Source: Bacteroidota bacterium
GTDB lineage: Bacteria; Bacteroidota; Bacteroidia; Chitinophagales; Chitinophagaceae
NCBI GenBank assembly: GCA_947487525.1
Contig: CANKWR010000002.1
Span: 1 to 64,000, forward strand
Direction of reading: 5' to 3'
Length of the DNA: 64,000 bases
This document shows, one piece after another, positions 26,704 through 36,825 of the stretch. A program made the translations under genes and the position numbers. The first letter of the stretch is position 1, and every line of letters begins with the position of its first letter. Below the pieces are notes generated by a model. The model searched no databases and was not told where the DNA came from. It saw only the letters and a list, made by a program, of their open reading frames with translations.

Positions 26704-27965
26704 ATGGCAAAAATTAGACCCTTTGAAGCACTTCGTCCGCAGCCTCAGTTAGCGAAGCAAGTAGCGAGTAAACCATACGACGTTTTAAATAGTGCAGAAG
26801 CAAAAACAGAGGCAGTAGGCAATGCTTATTCTTTTTTACATATCACTAAAAGTGAAATTGATTTACCTGAATCAACCGATATACATAGTCAACAAGTATA
26901 TGATTTAGCATTAGAAAATTTAAATGCTTTTGTGCAGCGAGATGTGTTGTTTAAGGAATCAAAACCTTGCTATTATATTTATCAATTAATGATGGATGGT
27001 CGCGCACAAACAGGATTGGTTTGTGTAAGTAGCATTGAGGATTATAATAATGACATTATAAAAAAGCACGAGTTTACGCGCCCTGAAAAAGAGCAGGATA
27101 GAATTAACCATATAAAAACATCGGGTGCGCAAACAGGCAATGTGTTTTTGGCCTACCGCAATCAAGCCAATATTGACACTTTAATTGAGAAATGGAAGAC
27201 CAATAAAAATCCGGTTTATGATTTTACAGCCGATGATGGCATCCAGCATACCGTATGGGCGGTGAGCGATGAACCATTATTGACCAAATTACCTTGTTGT
27301 TTGAAACAGAAGTGCCTTGTACTTATATTGCGGATGGACACCACCGTGCTGCTTCGGCTGCCAAGGTAAAATTAGCCTTAGGGGAAGAAAACGCAGCCGC
27401 GACGGATGCGAAAAATAAATCTACTACGGGTCCTGATTATTTTTTGACTACCTTATTCCCTTCCAATCAATTACACATCATGGACTACAATCGGGTGGTA
27501 AAGGATTTGAATGGACATTCTGTTGAAGATTTTATAGCTAAACTAGGCAATGAGTTCGACGTGGTAGCATATGAGGGGGCGTATAAGCCTACTGAATTGC
27601 ACAGTTTTGGAATGTACATTGCTGGTAAATGGTATACCCTAAAAGCAAAGCCAGGAACGTATAATGACAACGACCCTATCGGGGTATTGGATGTAACTAT
27701 TTTATCCAATAATATACTATCAAAACTATTGGGTATTGTGGATCAAAGAACCGACAAACGTATTGATTTTGTGGGTGGTATCAGAGGATTGGCTGAATTG
27801 GAAAAGCGGGTGGACAGCGGGGAAATGCAATTGGCCATTAGTTTGTATCCGGTCACCATTGATCAATTATTTACTATTGCGGATGCGGGTGAAGTGATGC
27901 CGCCAAAAAGCACTTGGTTTGAACCCAAATTGCGTGATGGATTGTTAACGCATTTAATTTACTAG
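26704..27965 (+). pseudogene. DUF1015 family protein gene with a single-base frameshift
   Basis: Two overlapping frames each encode half of one DUF1015 (PF06245) protein. The first starts at ATG 26704 (MAKIRPFEALRPQ) and matches up to about base 27278, after which it reads nonsense to a stop at 27369. The second continues the family sequence as DQITLLFETEVPCTYIADGHHRAAS from about 27282 to the stop at 27965. Adding one base near 27277-27283 restores a 420-residue protein, close to the family's usual length. Both halves look well conserved, so the break is recent or is a sequencing or assembly error. The function of DUF1015 proteins is not established. Confidence 0.85.
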
Positions 27966-27985
27966 CATTTTTTAGCACCTTATTT

Positions 27986-28012
27986 AAACCCGGTTCACGA
28001 CCGGGTTTTTTG
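27986..28012 (+). terminator. Intrinsic terminator after the DUF1015 gene
   Basis: AAACCCGG (27986-27993) pairs with CCGGGTTT (28001-28008) around a 7-base loop and leads into a run of T. It begins 21 bases after the DUF1015 stop. Confidence 0.88.
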
Positions 28013-28071
28013 TGCTTAATTCTTTTTTTTCTGCGTCTTTTTGAGTACTTTGTTACACAATTTGCTTGACC

Positions 28072-29856
28072 ATGGAATGTAAAAGACTCTTCGATTGTAT
28101 CGAACATCAATTGACCAATTTCCCAAAAGAGGATATGTTGTCTGCCAAAGAAAACGGCCAATGGAAATCCTATTCTACGCAGGAAATTGCTCAAAATGTA
28201 AATGAACTGAGTGCAGGCTTATTAAGCCTTGGTTTATCAGCCAATGATTTTACACCAGAGGGCAGTGATAAAATAGCCATTATTAGTGCCAACCGACCAG
28301 AATGGTTAATTGCGGATATGGCTGCACAGCAATTGGGTATTATTTGGGTACCCGTGTATCCAACCACCAACCCATTAGAACTTACTTTTATTCTTAAAGA
28401 CGCTTCGGTACAATACATGTTTGCAAGTAGCAAGGATTTGTATGATAAAGTAATGTCCATTAAGGATGAAGTTGCTTGTTTAAAAGAGGTATATACTTTT
28501 GATAAAATAGAAGGGGCTAAACATTGGTCGGAATTAAAAAGTAAGGACAGCAATAAATTAGCCGAAGTAGAAGCCATTAAAAAAGCTATTCCAGTGGACC
28601 AGGTAACTACTTTTATTTATACCTCAGGTACAACGGGTACACCAAAGGGAGTGATGTTAACGCATCGTAATATTTATTTTAATTTACAAATGGGGAAAGA
28701 AAGTTTTCCTTTCCCAGATGCGCCAACGCAAAAGGTATTAAGCTTTTTGCCATTGAATCATATTTTTGAAAAAGTGGCATCCTATATTTATATGTTTAGC
28801 GGGATGAGTATTTATTACGCTGAAAACTTAGAAACCATTGCAGATAATTTAAGAGAGATTAAACCCGATGGTTTCTCGACGGTACCAAGGTTATTGGAAA
28901 AAGTATTTGAAAAAATAATGTTGAAAGGCGAAGAGCTAACAGGCATCAAAAGAAAATTATTTTTCTGGGCGGTTGAATTGGCTGAACAATATGACAATCA
29001 AAATCATGGAAGTTGGTGGTATCAACAAAAATTAAAAATTGCCAATAAATTAATTTTTAGCAAATGGCGTGAAGCCTTGGGCGGCAATGTAAAATTCATT
29101 GTAACAGGTGGGGCTGCTTGTCAGGTTAAATTATTGCGCATATTTAATGCTGCACAAATACCGGTGTATGAGGGATACGGACCTACTGAGAATAGCCCCA
29201 TCATTAGTATTAATTTTAGAACGCCGGGTGGCACTAAATATGGAACAGTAGGGCATGTTATAAAAGGAGTGGAATTGAAGTTGGAGGCAGATGGTGAAAT
29301 ATGTGTAGCGGGTCCAAGTGTGATGTTGGGCTATTATAAGCGCCCAGATTTAACCGCCGAAACAATTATTGATGGCTGGTTGCATACCGGTGACATAGGC
29401 ACATTAGAAGACGGTAAATATTTAAAAATTACGGATCGTAAAAAAGAATTATTTAAAACCAGTGGTGGAAAGTATGTGGCACCGCAACCTATTGAAAATA
29501 AAATGAAGGAAAGTCCTTTCATTGAGCAAATCGTATTAATTGGGGACAATAAAAAGTTTGTAAGTGCCTTGATTGTACCAGGCTTCTCAAAGTTAAAGGA
29601 CTGGGCAAAGCAACATGGCATTGAATATACAAGCAATGAGGAAATCATCAAAAACACCATGGTGGTAAACATGATTGGAGATATCGTTGATCAGTACAAT
29701 CAATTATTTAACCAAGTAGAACAAGTAAAAAGGTTCACTTTAATACCAAGAGAGTTTACAATTGACAAAGGGGAGATGACCCCTAAATTAAGTATTCGAA
29801 GAAAAGTGATATTAAGCAATTTTGAAAAAGAAATTGAAATCATGTATGCTTCATAG
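28072..29856 (+). CDS. Long-chain acyl-CoA synthetase (AMP-forming)
   Basis: Starting at ATG 28072 (a TTG two codons earlier is possible), the protein has 594 residues. The ANL-superfamily motifs are clear: FIYTSGTTGTPKGVMLTHRN (AMP-binding P-loop), VYEGYGPTENSP, the hinge aspartate in GWLHTGDIG and the catalytic lysine region KELFKTSGGKYVAPQPIE. It should activate long-chain fatty acids to acyl-CoA via an acyl-adenylate, as FadD-type enzymes do, at the inner face of the membrane. It stands after a terminator and 28 bases before the cyanophycinase-like gene. Confidence 0.92.
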   Translation: MECKRLFDCIEHQLTNFPKEDMLSAKENGQWKSYSTQEIAQNVNELSAGLLSLGLSANDFTPEGSDKIAIISANRPEWLIADMAAQQLGIIWVPVYPTTNPLELTFILKDASVQYMFASSKDLYDKVMSIKDEVACLKEVYTFDKIEGAKHWSELKSKDSNKLAEVEAIKKAIPVDQVTTFIYTSGTTGTPKGVMLTHRNIYFNLQMGKESFPFPDAPTQKVLSFLPLNHIFEKVASYIYMFSGMSIYYAENLETIADNLREIKPDGFSTVPRLLEKVFEKIMLKGEELTGIKRKLFFWAVELAEQYDNQNHGSWWYQQKLKIANKLIFSKWREALGGNVKFIVTGGAACQVKLLRIFNAAQIPVYEGYGPTENSPIISINFRTPGGTKYGTVGHVIKGVELKLEADGEICVAGPSVMLGYYKRPDLTAETIIDGWLHTGDIGTLEDGKYLKITDRKKELFKTSGGKYVAPQPIENKMKESPFIEQIVLIGDNKKFVSALIVPGFSKLKDWAKQHGIEYTSNEEIIKNTMVVNMIGDIVDQYNQLFNQVEQVKRFTLIPREFTIDKGEMTPKLSIRRKVILSNFEKEIEIMYAS

Positions 29857-29884
29857 TTTAAAGTACATTTAAAACTTGCGCTCA

Positions 29885-30757
29885 ATGAAAAACATTTTAC
29901 TCGCCCTTTTATTTATTTGGGTATTTGTTTTTCAATTAAATGCCCAGACCAGGGTAGCGGGTTATGCAATAAATGTGGCAGACACCAATCCCTATTTTAA
30001 GCATAAAGGAAAATTAATTATCGTAGGTGGCGGATCCATGCCAGATTCTTTATTTGAATTTTTTGCAGCCCATTGCGGTGGTAAAAACGAACCCATTGTT
30101 TATATCCCTACGGCAACCAAAGACGAAAAATATATCCAAGAGGGCGGACATCTAGTAAAATTTACTTCCAGGGGATTTACCAATTTGTCAACCATACATA
30201 CAAGAGACCAAGCTAAAGCAGATGCACCAGAGCACATCGCATTAATGAGAAAGGCAAAGGGTATATTTTTTGGCGGTGGCGATCAAGACTTGATTGCTGA
30301 AGCCTATGGGGGCACTCAATTGTACCAGGAAATGCTCGCTTTGTTGGATAGAGGTGGCGTGATTATGGGAACTTCAGCAGGCGCAACCATTATGGGTGCA
30401 TTGTTGGTTGGCGGTGATGCAAGAAAAGACCTCACTAAAACGTACACATTTAAACCTGCCTTTTCGTTTATTCAAAATGTAGATATTGATCAACATGTAT
30501 TGGTTCGAAATAGACAATTTGATTTAATACCCGTGATTGAATCGAATCCCACCCATTTAGGGGTTGGCATAGATGAGGCTACCGCCATTATTGTGGAAGG
30601 AAATCAATTTAAAGTTTGGGGCAATTCTTATGCAATGGTTTACGATCCAAAAGATTGGGCCCATCAAAAAGCGACCTGGGGTAAAGTGATAAAGCCATTT
30701 AAAATGCTTTATTCCGGACAAATATTTGATTTAAATACGCTGGAGGTAAAAAAGTAA
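29885..30757 (+). CDS. Exported cyanophycinase-like serine peptidase (S51)
   Basis: I choose the ATG 29885 (MKNILLALLFIWVFVFQLNAQ) because it begins a clean signal peptide; a TTG at 29876 lies in frame. The 290-residue product matches the cyanophycinase/peptidase E family: KGKLIIVGGGSMPDSLFEFF, KGIFFGGGDQDLIAEAYGGT, the nucleophile motif IMGTSAGATIMG and HLGVGIDEATAIIVEG. Cyanophycinases cut the storage polymer multi-L-arginyl-poly-L-aspartate into beta-Asp-Arg. No cyanophycin synthetase is in the window, and this copy is exported, so it may digest external polymer or isoaspartyl peptides. Confidence 0.88.
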   Translation: MKNILLALLFIWVFVFQLNAQTRVAGYAINVADTNPYFKHKGKLIIVGGGSMPDSLFEFFAAHCGGKNEPIVYIPTATKDEKYIQEGGHLVKFTSRGFTNLSTIHTRDQAKADAPEHIALMRKAKGIFFGGGDQDLIAEAYGGTQLYQEMLALLDRGGVIMGTSAGATIMGALLVGGDARKDLTKTYTFKPAFSFIQNVDIDQHVLVRNRQFDLIPVIESNPTHLGVGIDEATAIIVEGNQFKVWGNSYAMVYDPKDWAHQKATWGKVIKPFKMLYSGQIFDLNTLEVKK

Positions 30758-30780
30758 ATCCTACTTTATAGTACTTTTTT
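30748..30780. terminator. AT-rich bidirectional terminator between convergent genes
   Basis: AAAAAAGTA (30748-30756) and TACTTTTTT (30772-30780) form a 9-base inverted repeat spanning the stop codons of the cyanophycinase-like gene and of the convergent helical-protein gene. The stem is weak in GC. Confidence 0.5.
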
Positions 30781-32290
30781 CTTTGATGATGGTTTGAACG
30801 TCCTTGTTTTCAATTTTACTTTCTAGCCAGGAAATAATATCCAAATACATAAAGGCCCTGCTTGCTAATTTATTTTTTTCAAGTGGCTTAAGCTTGACAA
30901 GAAGTTCTTGGAAGGAAGCTTCTTTTCCGGTTTGAATGGTGGTTCGTAAAAAATTAAATAATACATTTTCTACTTCTCCTAAATTTTTCATTTTAGCCAT
31001 GAAACGGAAAACCGATTTTGATAAGTAAGTGACCACTTCCATATTGCCTAATTCATAATGTGCAATCAAATGCAATAGGCGCGCATAACATTGCAAGTCG
31101 TCACGAAGGTTTAATTTCCAATTGATAATTCGGTTTAAATAATCAATTGTTTTTTCGGCATTCCCGGCGCCAAAATACAAGCAGGCAATTTTATAATAGA
31201 ACACCAAAACGCGGTGACTATCCATGTACATTTCAATTTCCTTTAGTTTTTCTTCCATGGCTGGGATCATGGTTAAACCCTCACTGAACGTGCCTTCTAG
31301 GAAGTGTTGGTTAATTTTGCCAATGTATAAATAAACAAAAGATTGAATTAAATTATTTTTATTGTTAAGTACAATAGGGGTCTCACTAAACTGTTCTAAT
31401 AACAAAATAGTTTCTTTGAACTTATCCGTGTTTTTTAAATCAAAGTGGGCGCTAATTAAATTGTGTAAGCCTTTAATGTATTGAGCAGACTCAATCACCT
31501 GCATATTTTCATGCTGTTCAAAAAGGTCAACCCATTTTTGAGCATACCTATAGTGCATTAAAAAGTCCTGTGTAATAAATCCGTACCAACAATAACATTG
31601 GTATTGGTAGAGTCTTTCATAAAATCCTTTTACCGACTTGACCCTTTCTAAAATTGGATCATGCATGAGGGCATCTAATGTGCTTCTATCTTCTTGGTTA
31701 CGCGCATGTCCATGTTGAATATACCAACCATACAATTGTAAACTAAGATTCGAAGTTTTCGCAATCAATTCTAAATGTGCATTCGCCTCATCAATTTCAT
31801 CGCTTAATTGCTTGGCTCTATCTTGCATACTTCTGGTAATATGCAAGGACTCAATTTTCTTTTCTAAAAACAATACCTGCAATAAAAACGTCACCTGATT
31901 ATTTTGTTTGGTCAGGGTTTTGATTTTATCCAACAACCTTAAGCTTTGTAGATAAAGTCCTTTATTGTATAAAATTTTGGCATGGTCCAACTGTTCGTGA
32001 ATCTGTAAATCGATATTCTCGCTTTGCTTAACTATACGAAGGCTGGATAAAATTTGATCGTATAAGTGTGCCTTTAAATTGGACAGCTGTTGTTTGTGGA
32101 TGGATTCGTTTTTGCGCAATAATTCCTCCTCATCATATTCCTTCATTTTGTCCAAAGCGTCAAAAAGTTGCACAATCTTCAAATCAGCGGATGCAGAGTT
32201 TCGGGCAGCATACAACTTAAAGTTGCGCTTTTCCCCTTTTTCAAGGGATTTGACCAAAATATATAATGCGTCGGCGCTTAGGTTGGGCAT
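30761..32290 (-). CDS. Conserved helical protein, unknown function
   Basis: I do not recognise a named family. The 509-residue product has no signal peptide or membrane segment. It is almost entirely helical by composition, rich in Leu, Lys, Glu and Gln, with repeated helix pairs such as AKILYNKGLYLQSLRLLDKI and YYKIACLYFGAGNAEKTIDYLNRI that look like tetratricopeptide-type repeats from about residue 100 on. The N-terminus (LSADALYILVKSLEKGEKRNF) is distinct. It is convergent with the cyanophycinase gene and divergent from leuA. A cytoplasmic scaffold role is a guess from the fold only. Confidence 0.75.
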   Translation of the reverse strand: MPNLSADALYILVKSLEKGEKRNFKLYAARNSASADLKIVQLFDALDKMKEYDEEELLRKNESIHKQQLSNLKAHLYDQILSSLRIVKQSENIDLQIHEQLDHAKILYNKGLYLQSLRLLDKIKTLTKQNNQVTFLLQVLFLEKKIESLHITRSMQDRAKQLSDEIDEANAHLELIAKTSNLSLQLYGWYIQHGHARNQEDRSTLDALMHDPILERVKSVKGFYERLYQYQCYCWYGFITQDFLMHYRYAQKWVDLFEQHENMQVIESAQYIKGLHNLISAHFDLKNTDKFKETILLLEQFSETPIVLNNKNNLIQSFVYLYIGKINQHFLEGTFSEGLTMIPAMEEKLKEIEMYMDSHRVLVFYYKIACLYFGAGNAEKTIDYLNRIINWKLNLRDDLQCYARLLHLIAHYELGNMEVVTYLSKSVFRFMAKMKNLGEVENVLFNFLRTTIQTGKEASFQELLVKLKPLEKNKLASRAFMYLDIISWLESKIENKDVQTIIKEKSTIK

Positions 32291-32380
32291 CGTAGCTTAT
32301 TTAATCTCAAGTTATTGAAAATCAATTAATTAATCTAAAAAAACACTCCTTATACATTGTAAAATAGGCATAAAAATGAT

Positions 32381-32440
32381 GTGAATTACTTGTTAATATG
32401 GGGTATTTTTAAACAATAAAGGGGCTACATGCCCGTTTTT
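32381..32440 (+). promoter_or_regulatory. Possible leader peptide and hairpin upstream of leuA
   Basis: A 12-codon frame starting at GTG 32381 reads VNYLLIWGIFKQ and stops at 32417-32419. Two bases later GGGC (32422-32425) and GCCC (32431-32434) form a short stem followed by GTTTTT. The arrangement resembles an attenuator with Leu-Leu-Ile codons, but the stem is only 4 base pairs and no anti-terminator is obvious. Confidence 0.25.
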
Positions 32441-32468
32441 CATCTATAAACTATTGTAAATCAATAAT

Positions 32469-33620
32469 ATGAGCCAAAAAGTTTTCATTTTTGATACCAC
32501 TTTAAGAGATGGTGAGCAGGTGCCAGGTTGTAAGTTAAATACCAAGGAAAAATTGGAATTAGCGGTAAAACTGGAGGAGTTGGGAGTGGATATTTTAGAA
32601 GCGGGTTTCCCTGTATCGAGCCCAGGTGATTTTGAGTCGGTGAATCAAATTGCCAAGACTTTAAAAAACACCGTGGTATGTGGATTGTCAAGAGCAGTTC
32701 AAAATGATATTGAAGTGGCTGCTGCTGCTTTAAAACCGGCTAAGCGTTTTAGAATCCATACCGGTATTGGTACTTCTGATTTACACATCAAACATAAGTT
32801 CAATTCAAATAGAGAAGAAATTATTGAACGTGCAATCAAGGCCGTCACCATGGCAAGAAATTTTACCGATGACGTAGAGTTTTATGCAGAGGATGCAGGA
32901 AGAACCGACAACGAATATTTAGCAAGAGTCATTGAAGCGGTGGTGAAAGCGGGTGCTACTACTTTAAATATTCCGGACACCACAGGATATTGTTTACCAC
33001 AACAGTATCAAGAGAAAATGAATTACTTGTACAACAATGTTCCCAATATTGATAAGGCCGTTTTATCCTGCCATTGTCACAATGACTTAGGTTTGGCAAC
33101 AGCCAATTCAATTGCTGGTGTGATTGGCGGTGCAAGACAAATTGAGTGTACCATTAACGGATTAGGAGAGCGTGCAGGCAATACTGCCTTAGAGGAAGTG
33201 GTGATGATTATCAATCAACACAAGGATTTAGGATTGTATACGAGCATTAATCCAAAGTTGTTAAACGCCATTAGCCGCGAGGTTTCAGAGACCATGCGTA
33301 TGATGGTGCAACCCAATAAAGCCATTGTAGGTGCAAATGCATTTTCACATTCATCGGGTATTCATCAGGATGGGTTCTTAAAGGAAGCACAGACCTATGA
33401 AATTATCAATCCTGCCGAAGTGGGTGCCGAGGATAGTAAAATTGTATTAACAGCAAGAAGCGGCCGCAGTGCATTGGCGCATCGTTTACATAAACTAGGA
33501 CATCAGTTTACCAGAAATGATATTGATGAATTGTATCCAATATTTTTAGTAATCGCGGATCAGAAAAAAGAAGTAATGGAAGCAGACTTGCAAGTAATGG
33601 CAGCTGCGTATCAAAAATAA
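32469..33620 (+). CDS. leuA: 2-isopropylmalate synthase, short form
   Basis: The protein has 383 residues and should condense 2-oxoisovalerate with acetyl-CoA, the first step of leucine synthesis. The HMGL-like barrel shows [16 protein letters not shown], the metal-binding [13 protein letters not shown] and the second synthase signature [14 protein letters not shown]. LeuA of E. coli type has about 520 residues with a C-terminal leucine-binding regulatory domain; here the protein ends shortly after the linker ([18 protein letters not shown]), so that domain is missing. Homocitrate or citramalate synthase is an alternative by family, but the leuCDB genes directly downstream favour LeuA. Confidence 0.9.
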   Translation: MSQKVFIFDTTLRDGEQVPGCKLNTKEKLELAVKLEELGVDILEAGFPVSSPGDFESVNQIAKTLKNTVVCGLSRAVQNDIEVAAAALKPAKRFRIHTGIGTSDLHIKHKFNSNREEIIERAIKAVTMARNFTDDVEFYAEDAGRTDNEYLARVIEAVVKAGATTLNIPDTTGYCLPQQYQEKMNYLYNNVPNIDKAVLSCHCHNDLGLATANSIAGVIGGARQIECTINGLGERAGNTALEEVVMIINQHKDLGLYTSINPKLLNAISREVSETMRMMVQPNKAIVGANAFSHSSGIHQDGFLKEAQTYEIINPAEVGAEDSKIVLTARSGRSALAHRLHKLGHQFTRNDIDELYPIFLVIADQKKEVMEADLQVMAAAYQK

Positions 33621-33651
33621 TTAAGTACGACAAACGAGTAATAATCGAACA

Positions 33652-35052
33652 ATGGGAAAAACATTATTTGAAAAAATTTGGGATAAGCATGTGGTGAAAC
33701 AAATTGAAGATGGTCCTTCGGTTGTTTACATCGACAAGCATTTTATACATGAGGTAACTAGCCCGCAAGCTTTTAGTGGTATTGAAAAAAGAGGGGCACA
33801 ATTATTTAGACCTCAACAAATTGTAGCAACGGCCGATCATAATGTGCCAACAATGCAGCAGGAGTTACCTATTAAAGATGCGCTATCTAAATTTCAGGTG
33901 GACACTTTAATTGACAACTGTAAAAAGCATGGTGTTGAATTGTACGGATTGGGTCATAAGTACCAAGGAATTGTGCATGTGATTGGGCCAGAATTAGGCA
34001 TTACGCAACCAGGCATGACCATTGTTTGTGGCGATAGTCACACTTCTACGCATGGTGCATTTGGTAGTATTGCGTTTGGCATTGGCACTAGTGAAGTTGA
34101 AATGGTTTTTGCTGCTCAATGTATTATGCAGAGCAAGCCAAAAGTAATGCGCATTAATATAGACGGTGCATTAAAAAATGGGGTGGTATCCAAGGATATT
34201 ATTTTATACATTATTGCACAAATTTCTGCAAGTGGTGCCACTGGTTATTTTGTAGAGTATGCAGGTTCTGCAATTCGTGCATTAAGTATGGAAGCGCGTA
34301 TGACCATTTGTAATATGAGTATTGAGATGGGTGCACGTGGTGGTATGATTGCGCCAGACCAAACTACTTTTGATTATATCAAAGGACGTTTGTTTGCGCC
34401 ACAGGGTGCCGACTGGGATAAGAAATTAGCAAGCTGGAAGGAACTCTATACCGATGCGGATGCAAAATTTGATGTTGAAATAAATATCAATGCCGAGGAC
34501 ATAGATCCCATGATTACTTACGGAACCAATCCGGGTATGGGATTAAGCGTAAGAGGAACGTTGCCTACCATAGAAAGTTTTACAGATGCGACTGAAAAAC
34601 AGAATTATGAAAAGGCCTTGGCTTATATGGGCTTAACTGCTGGACAAAGTTTATTGGGGATGCCAGTACAAAATGTATTCATAGGTTCTTGTACCAATTC
34701 TAGAATTGAAGATTTTAGATTGGTTGCAAGCATTATTAAAGGCAAGCAAAAAGATCCAACTATTAAAACTTTAATTGTGCCTGGTTCTCAAGAAGTAGCC
34801 AAGCAAATTAAAGCTGAAGGGTTGGATAAAATCTTTGCAGACGCTGGTGTAGAAATCAGACAAGCAGGTTGTAGTGCATGTTTAGGCATGAATGAGGATA
34901 AAATACCAGCAGGCGAATATTGTGTAAGTACCAGTAACAGAAACTTTGAAGGACGTCAGGGTGCAGGTGCAAGAACCTTACTCGCCAGCCCTTTAACAGC
35001 AGCAGCTGCCTTGTTAACTGGAAAAATTACAGACATCAGAGATATTTTATAA
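33652..35052 (+). CDS. leuC: 3-isopropylmalate dehydratase large subunit
   Basis: This aconitase-family subunit of 466 residues carries the [4Fe-4S] cluster for isomerising 2- to 3-isopropylmalate together with LeuD. Cluster cysteines are seen in [15 protein letters not shown] and in [19 protein letters not shown], and the substrate region is [20 protein letters not shown]. Length is standard for bacterial LeuC. It follows leuA by 31 bases and precedes leuD by only 9, which fits translation of the two subunits in step. No anomaly was noted. Confidence 0.97.
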   Translation: MGKTLFEKIWDKHVVKQIEDGPSVVYIDKHFIHEVTSPQAFSGIEKRGAQLFRPQQIVATADHNVPTMQQELPIKDALSKFQVDTLIDNCKKHGVELYGLGHKYQGIVHVIGPELGITQPGMTIVCGDSHTSTHGAFGSIAFGIGTSEVEMVFAAQCIMQSKPKVMRINIDGALKNGVVSKDIILYIIAQISASGATGYFVEYAGSAIRALSMEARMTICNMSIEMGARGGMIAPDQTTFDYIKGRLFAPQGADWDKKLASWKELYTDADAKFDVEININAEDIDPMITYGTNPGMGLSVRGTLPTIESFTDATEKQNYEKALAYMGLTAGQSLLGMPVQNVFIGSCTNSRIEDFRLVASIIKGKQKDPTIKTLIVPGSQEVAKQIKAEGLDKIFADAGVEIRQAGCSACLGMNEDKIPAGEYCVSTSNRNFEGRQGAGARTLLASPLTAAAALLTGKITDIRDIL

Positions 35053-35061
35053 AACTATTTT

Positions 35062-35646
35062 ATGCAATCATTACAAAAAATCACCAGCCAATTTATTCCG
35101 CTACGCATCGAAAACGTAGATACGGATCAAATTATACCTGCCCGTTTTTTAAAGGCTACGACGAAGGATGGTTTTGGAAAAAACTTATTCAGAGACTGGC
35201 GTTATGAGAACGACGATGAAACCAAACCCAAAGTAGATTTTGTGTTGAATCAAAAACAATACAGCGGCGCCATATTAGTAGCTGCTAAAAACTTTGGTTG
35301 TGGATCGTCACGTGAACATGCTGCTTGGAGTATTCAAGACTATGGATTTAAAGTAGTGGTGTCTAGCTTTTTTGCAGACATCTTTAAAAACAATGCGTTG
35401 AACAATGGCGTATTGCCTGTAACAGTTTCGGATGCTTTTTTACAGCAAATATTTGCACAGGGTGCTGAAGATACTTTATCGGTGGACTTGGAAGCACAAA
35501 CCATTACCATTGATGCAACGGGTGCACAAGAAAAATTCGACATCAATTCATATAAGAAAACCTGTATGCTCAATGGCTATGATGATATTGATTACTTGTT
35601 AAATATGAAACCTGAAATTGAGGCTTACGAAAAAGCGAATCAATAG
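35062..35646 (+). CDS. leuD: 3-isopropylmalate dehydratase small subunit
   Basis: The 194-residue protein is the swivelling aconitase domain that completes the LeuCD enzyme. It shows [16 protein letters not shown] near the N-terminus and the signature [20 protein letters not shown], followed by [17 protein letters not shown]. Length is as expected for the small subunit. It is encoded 9 bases after leuC and 39 bases before leuB inside the same operon. Confidence 0.97.
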   Translation: MQSLQKITSQFIPLRIENVDTDQIIPARFLKATTKDGFGKNLFRDWRYENDDETKPKVDFVLNQKQYSGAILVAAKNFGCGSSREHAAWSIQDYGFKVVVSSFFADIFKNNALNNGVLPVTVSDAFLQQIFAQGAEDTLSVDLEAQTITIDATGAQEKFDINSYKKTCMLNGYDDIDYLLNMKPEIEAYEKANQ

Positions 35647-35685
35647 CATCTAAAAACAAAATCGAGAAACGATTAATAAAAAATT

Positions 35686-36801
35686 ATGCAAAAGAAAATA
35701 GCAGTCATCTTAGGAGACGGAATTGGACCAGAAGTAACGCAGCAGTCCATTAAAGTATTAAACACCATTGCAAAGTATTATAATCATACATTTAGTTATG
35801 AGCATGCGATGATGGGTGCTTGTGCGATTGATGCCACTGGAAATCCCTTGCCGGATGAGACCATTACAATATGTAAGAACAGCGACGCTATTTTATTTGG
35901 TGCCATTGGGGATCCAAAATATGATAACGATCCAAGTGCTAAAGTTCGACCCGAGCAAGGTTTATTGAAACTAAGAAAGGAATTACAATTGTTTGCAAAT
36001 ATCCGTCCTGTAACTACCTATGCAGCCTTGCAACACTTAACCCCTTTGAAACCAAAGTTGTTAGAAAATGTAGACTTTGTCATTTATCGAGAATTAACGG
36101 GGGGTATTTACTTTGGAGCAAAAAGTGTAAGTGAGGATGGAACTATTGCCCGTGATGATTGTTCCTACTCAGTTGCAGAAATTGAGCGTATCGCCCATTT
36201 GGCATTTAAGCATGCACAAATCAGAAGAAAAAAATTAACATTAGTAGATAAAGCAAATGTATTAGAAACCTCCCGACTTTGGAGAAAAGTGGTACAAGAC
36301 ATGGCGTCAGCATATAGCGATGTTGCCGTTGATTATTTATTTGTAGACAACGCAGCCATGCAAATTATTTTAAACCCTGCACAATTCGATGTGGTATTAA
36401 CAGAGAATTTGTTTGGAGATATTATTAGTGATGAAGCATCTGTGTTAGCGGGTTCCTTAGGATTGTTACCATCTGCATCGGTTGGAAATACCGTAGCCTT
36501 GTTTGAACCCATCCACGGTTCCTATCCGCAAGCCAAAGGAAAAGACATTGCCAATCCTTTGGGCTCTATTTTATCTAGTGCCATGATGTTGGAACATTTT
36601 GGATTAACTACCGAAGCAGCGATTGTGAGAGAAGCAGCTACATGGTGTTTGAATAGTGGTTTTGTAACCAAGGATATTGATCCAATGAATAGTTACACGA
36701 CTACCGCCATTGGGGATTTGATTTGTGAGTTTATTGAGCGACATGCAAAAGGCGAAACACATCCCATTCATGAGCGTTTGCATAAGTCTACGATTATCTA
36801 A
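35686..36801 (+). CDS. leuB: 3-isopropylmalate dehydrogenase
   Basis: The protein has 371 residues and should oxidise and decarboxylate 3-isopropylmalate to 2-oxoisocaproate with NAD. It shows the family start IAVILGDGIGPEVTQQSIKV, the substrate arginine region LRKELQLFANIRPV, the catalytic YRELTGGIYFG, the metal site in NLFGDIISDEASVLAGSLG and the NAD site FEPIHGSYPQAKGKDIANP. Tyr and Glu at the substrate-selecting positions fit LeuB rather than isocitrate dehydrogenase. It lies 39 bases after leuD and 24 before ilvD. Confidence 0.96.
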   Translation: MQKKIAVILGDGIGPEVTQQSIKVLNTIAKYYNHTFSYEHAMMGACAIDATGNPLPDETITICKNSDAILFGAIGDPKYDNDPSAKVRPEQGLLKLRKELQLFANIRPVTTYAALQHLTPLKPKLLENVDFVIYRELTGGIYFGAKSVSEDGTIARDDCSYSVAEIERIAHLAFKHAQIRRKKLTLVDKANVLETSRLWRKVVQDMASAYSDVAVDYLFVDNAAMQIILNPAQFDVVLTENLFGDIISDEASVLAGSLGLLPSASVGNTVALFEPIHGSYPQAKGKDIANPLGSILSSAMMLEHFGLTTEAAIVREAATWCLNSGFVTKDIDPMNSYTTTAIGDLICEFIERHAKGETHPIHERLHKSTII

Positions 36802-36825
36802 ATTAATTCGAATAAAAAAATAATT

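Noticed and set aside
27294-27965. Second half of the DUF1015 sequence as an independent gene starting at TTG 27294.
   Set aside because: Family sequence continues upstream of the TTG in the same frame to 27282 (DQIT) and the first half ends exactly there, so it is one broken gene.
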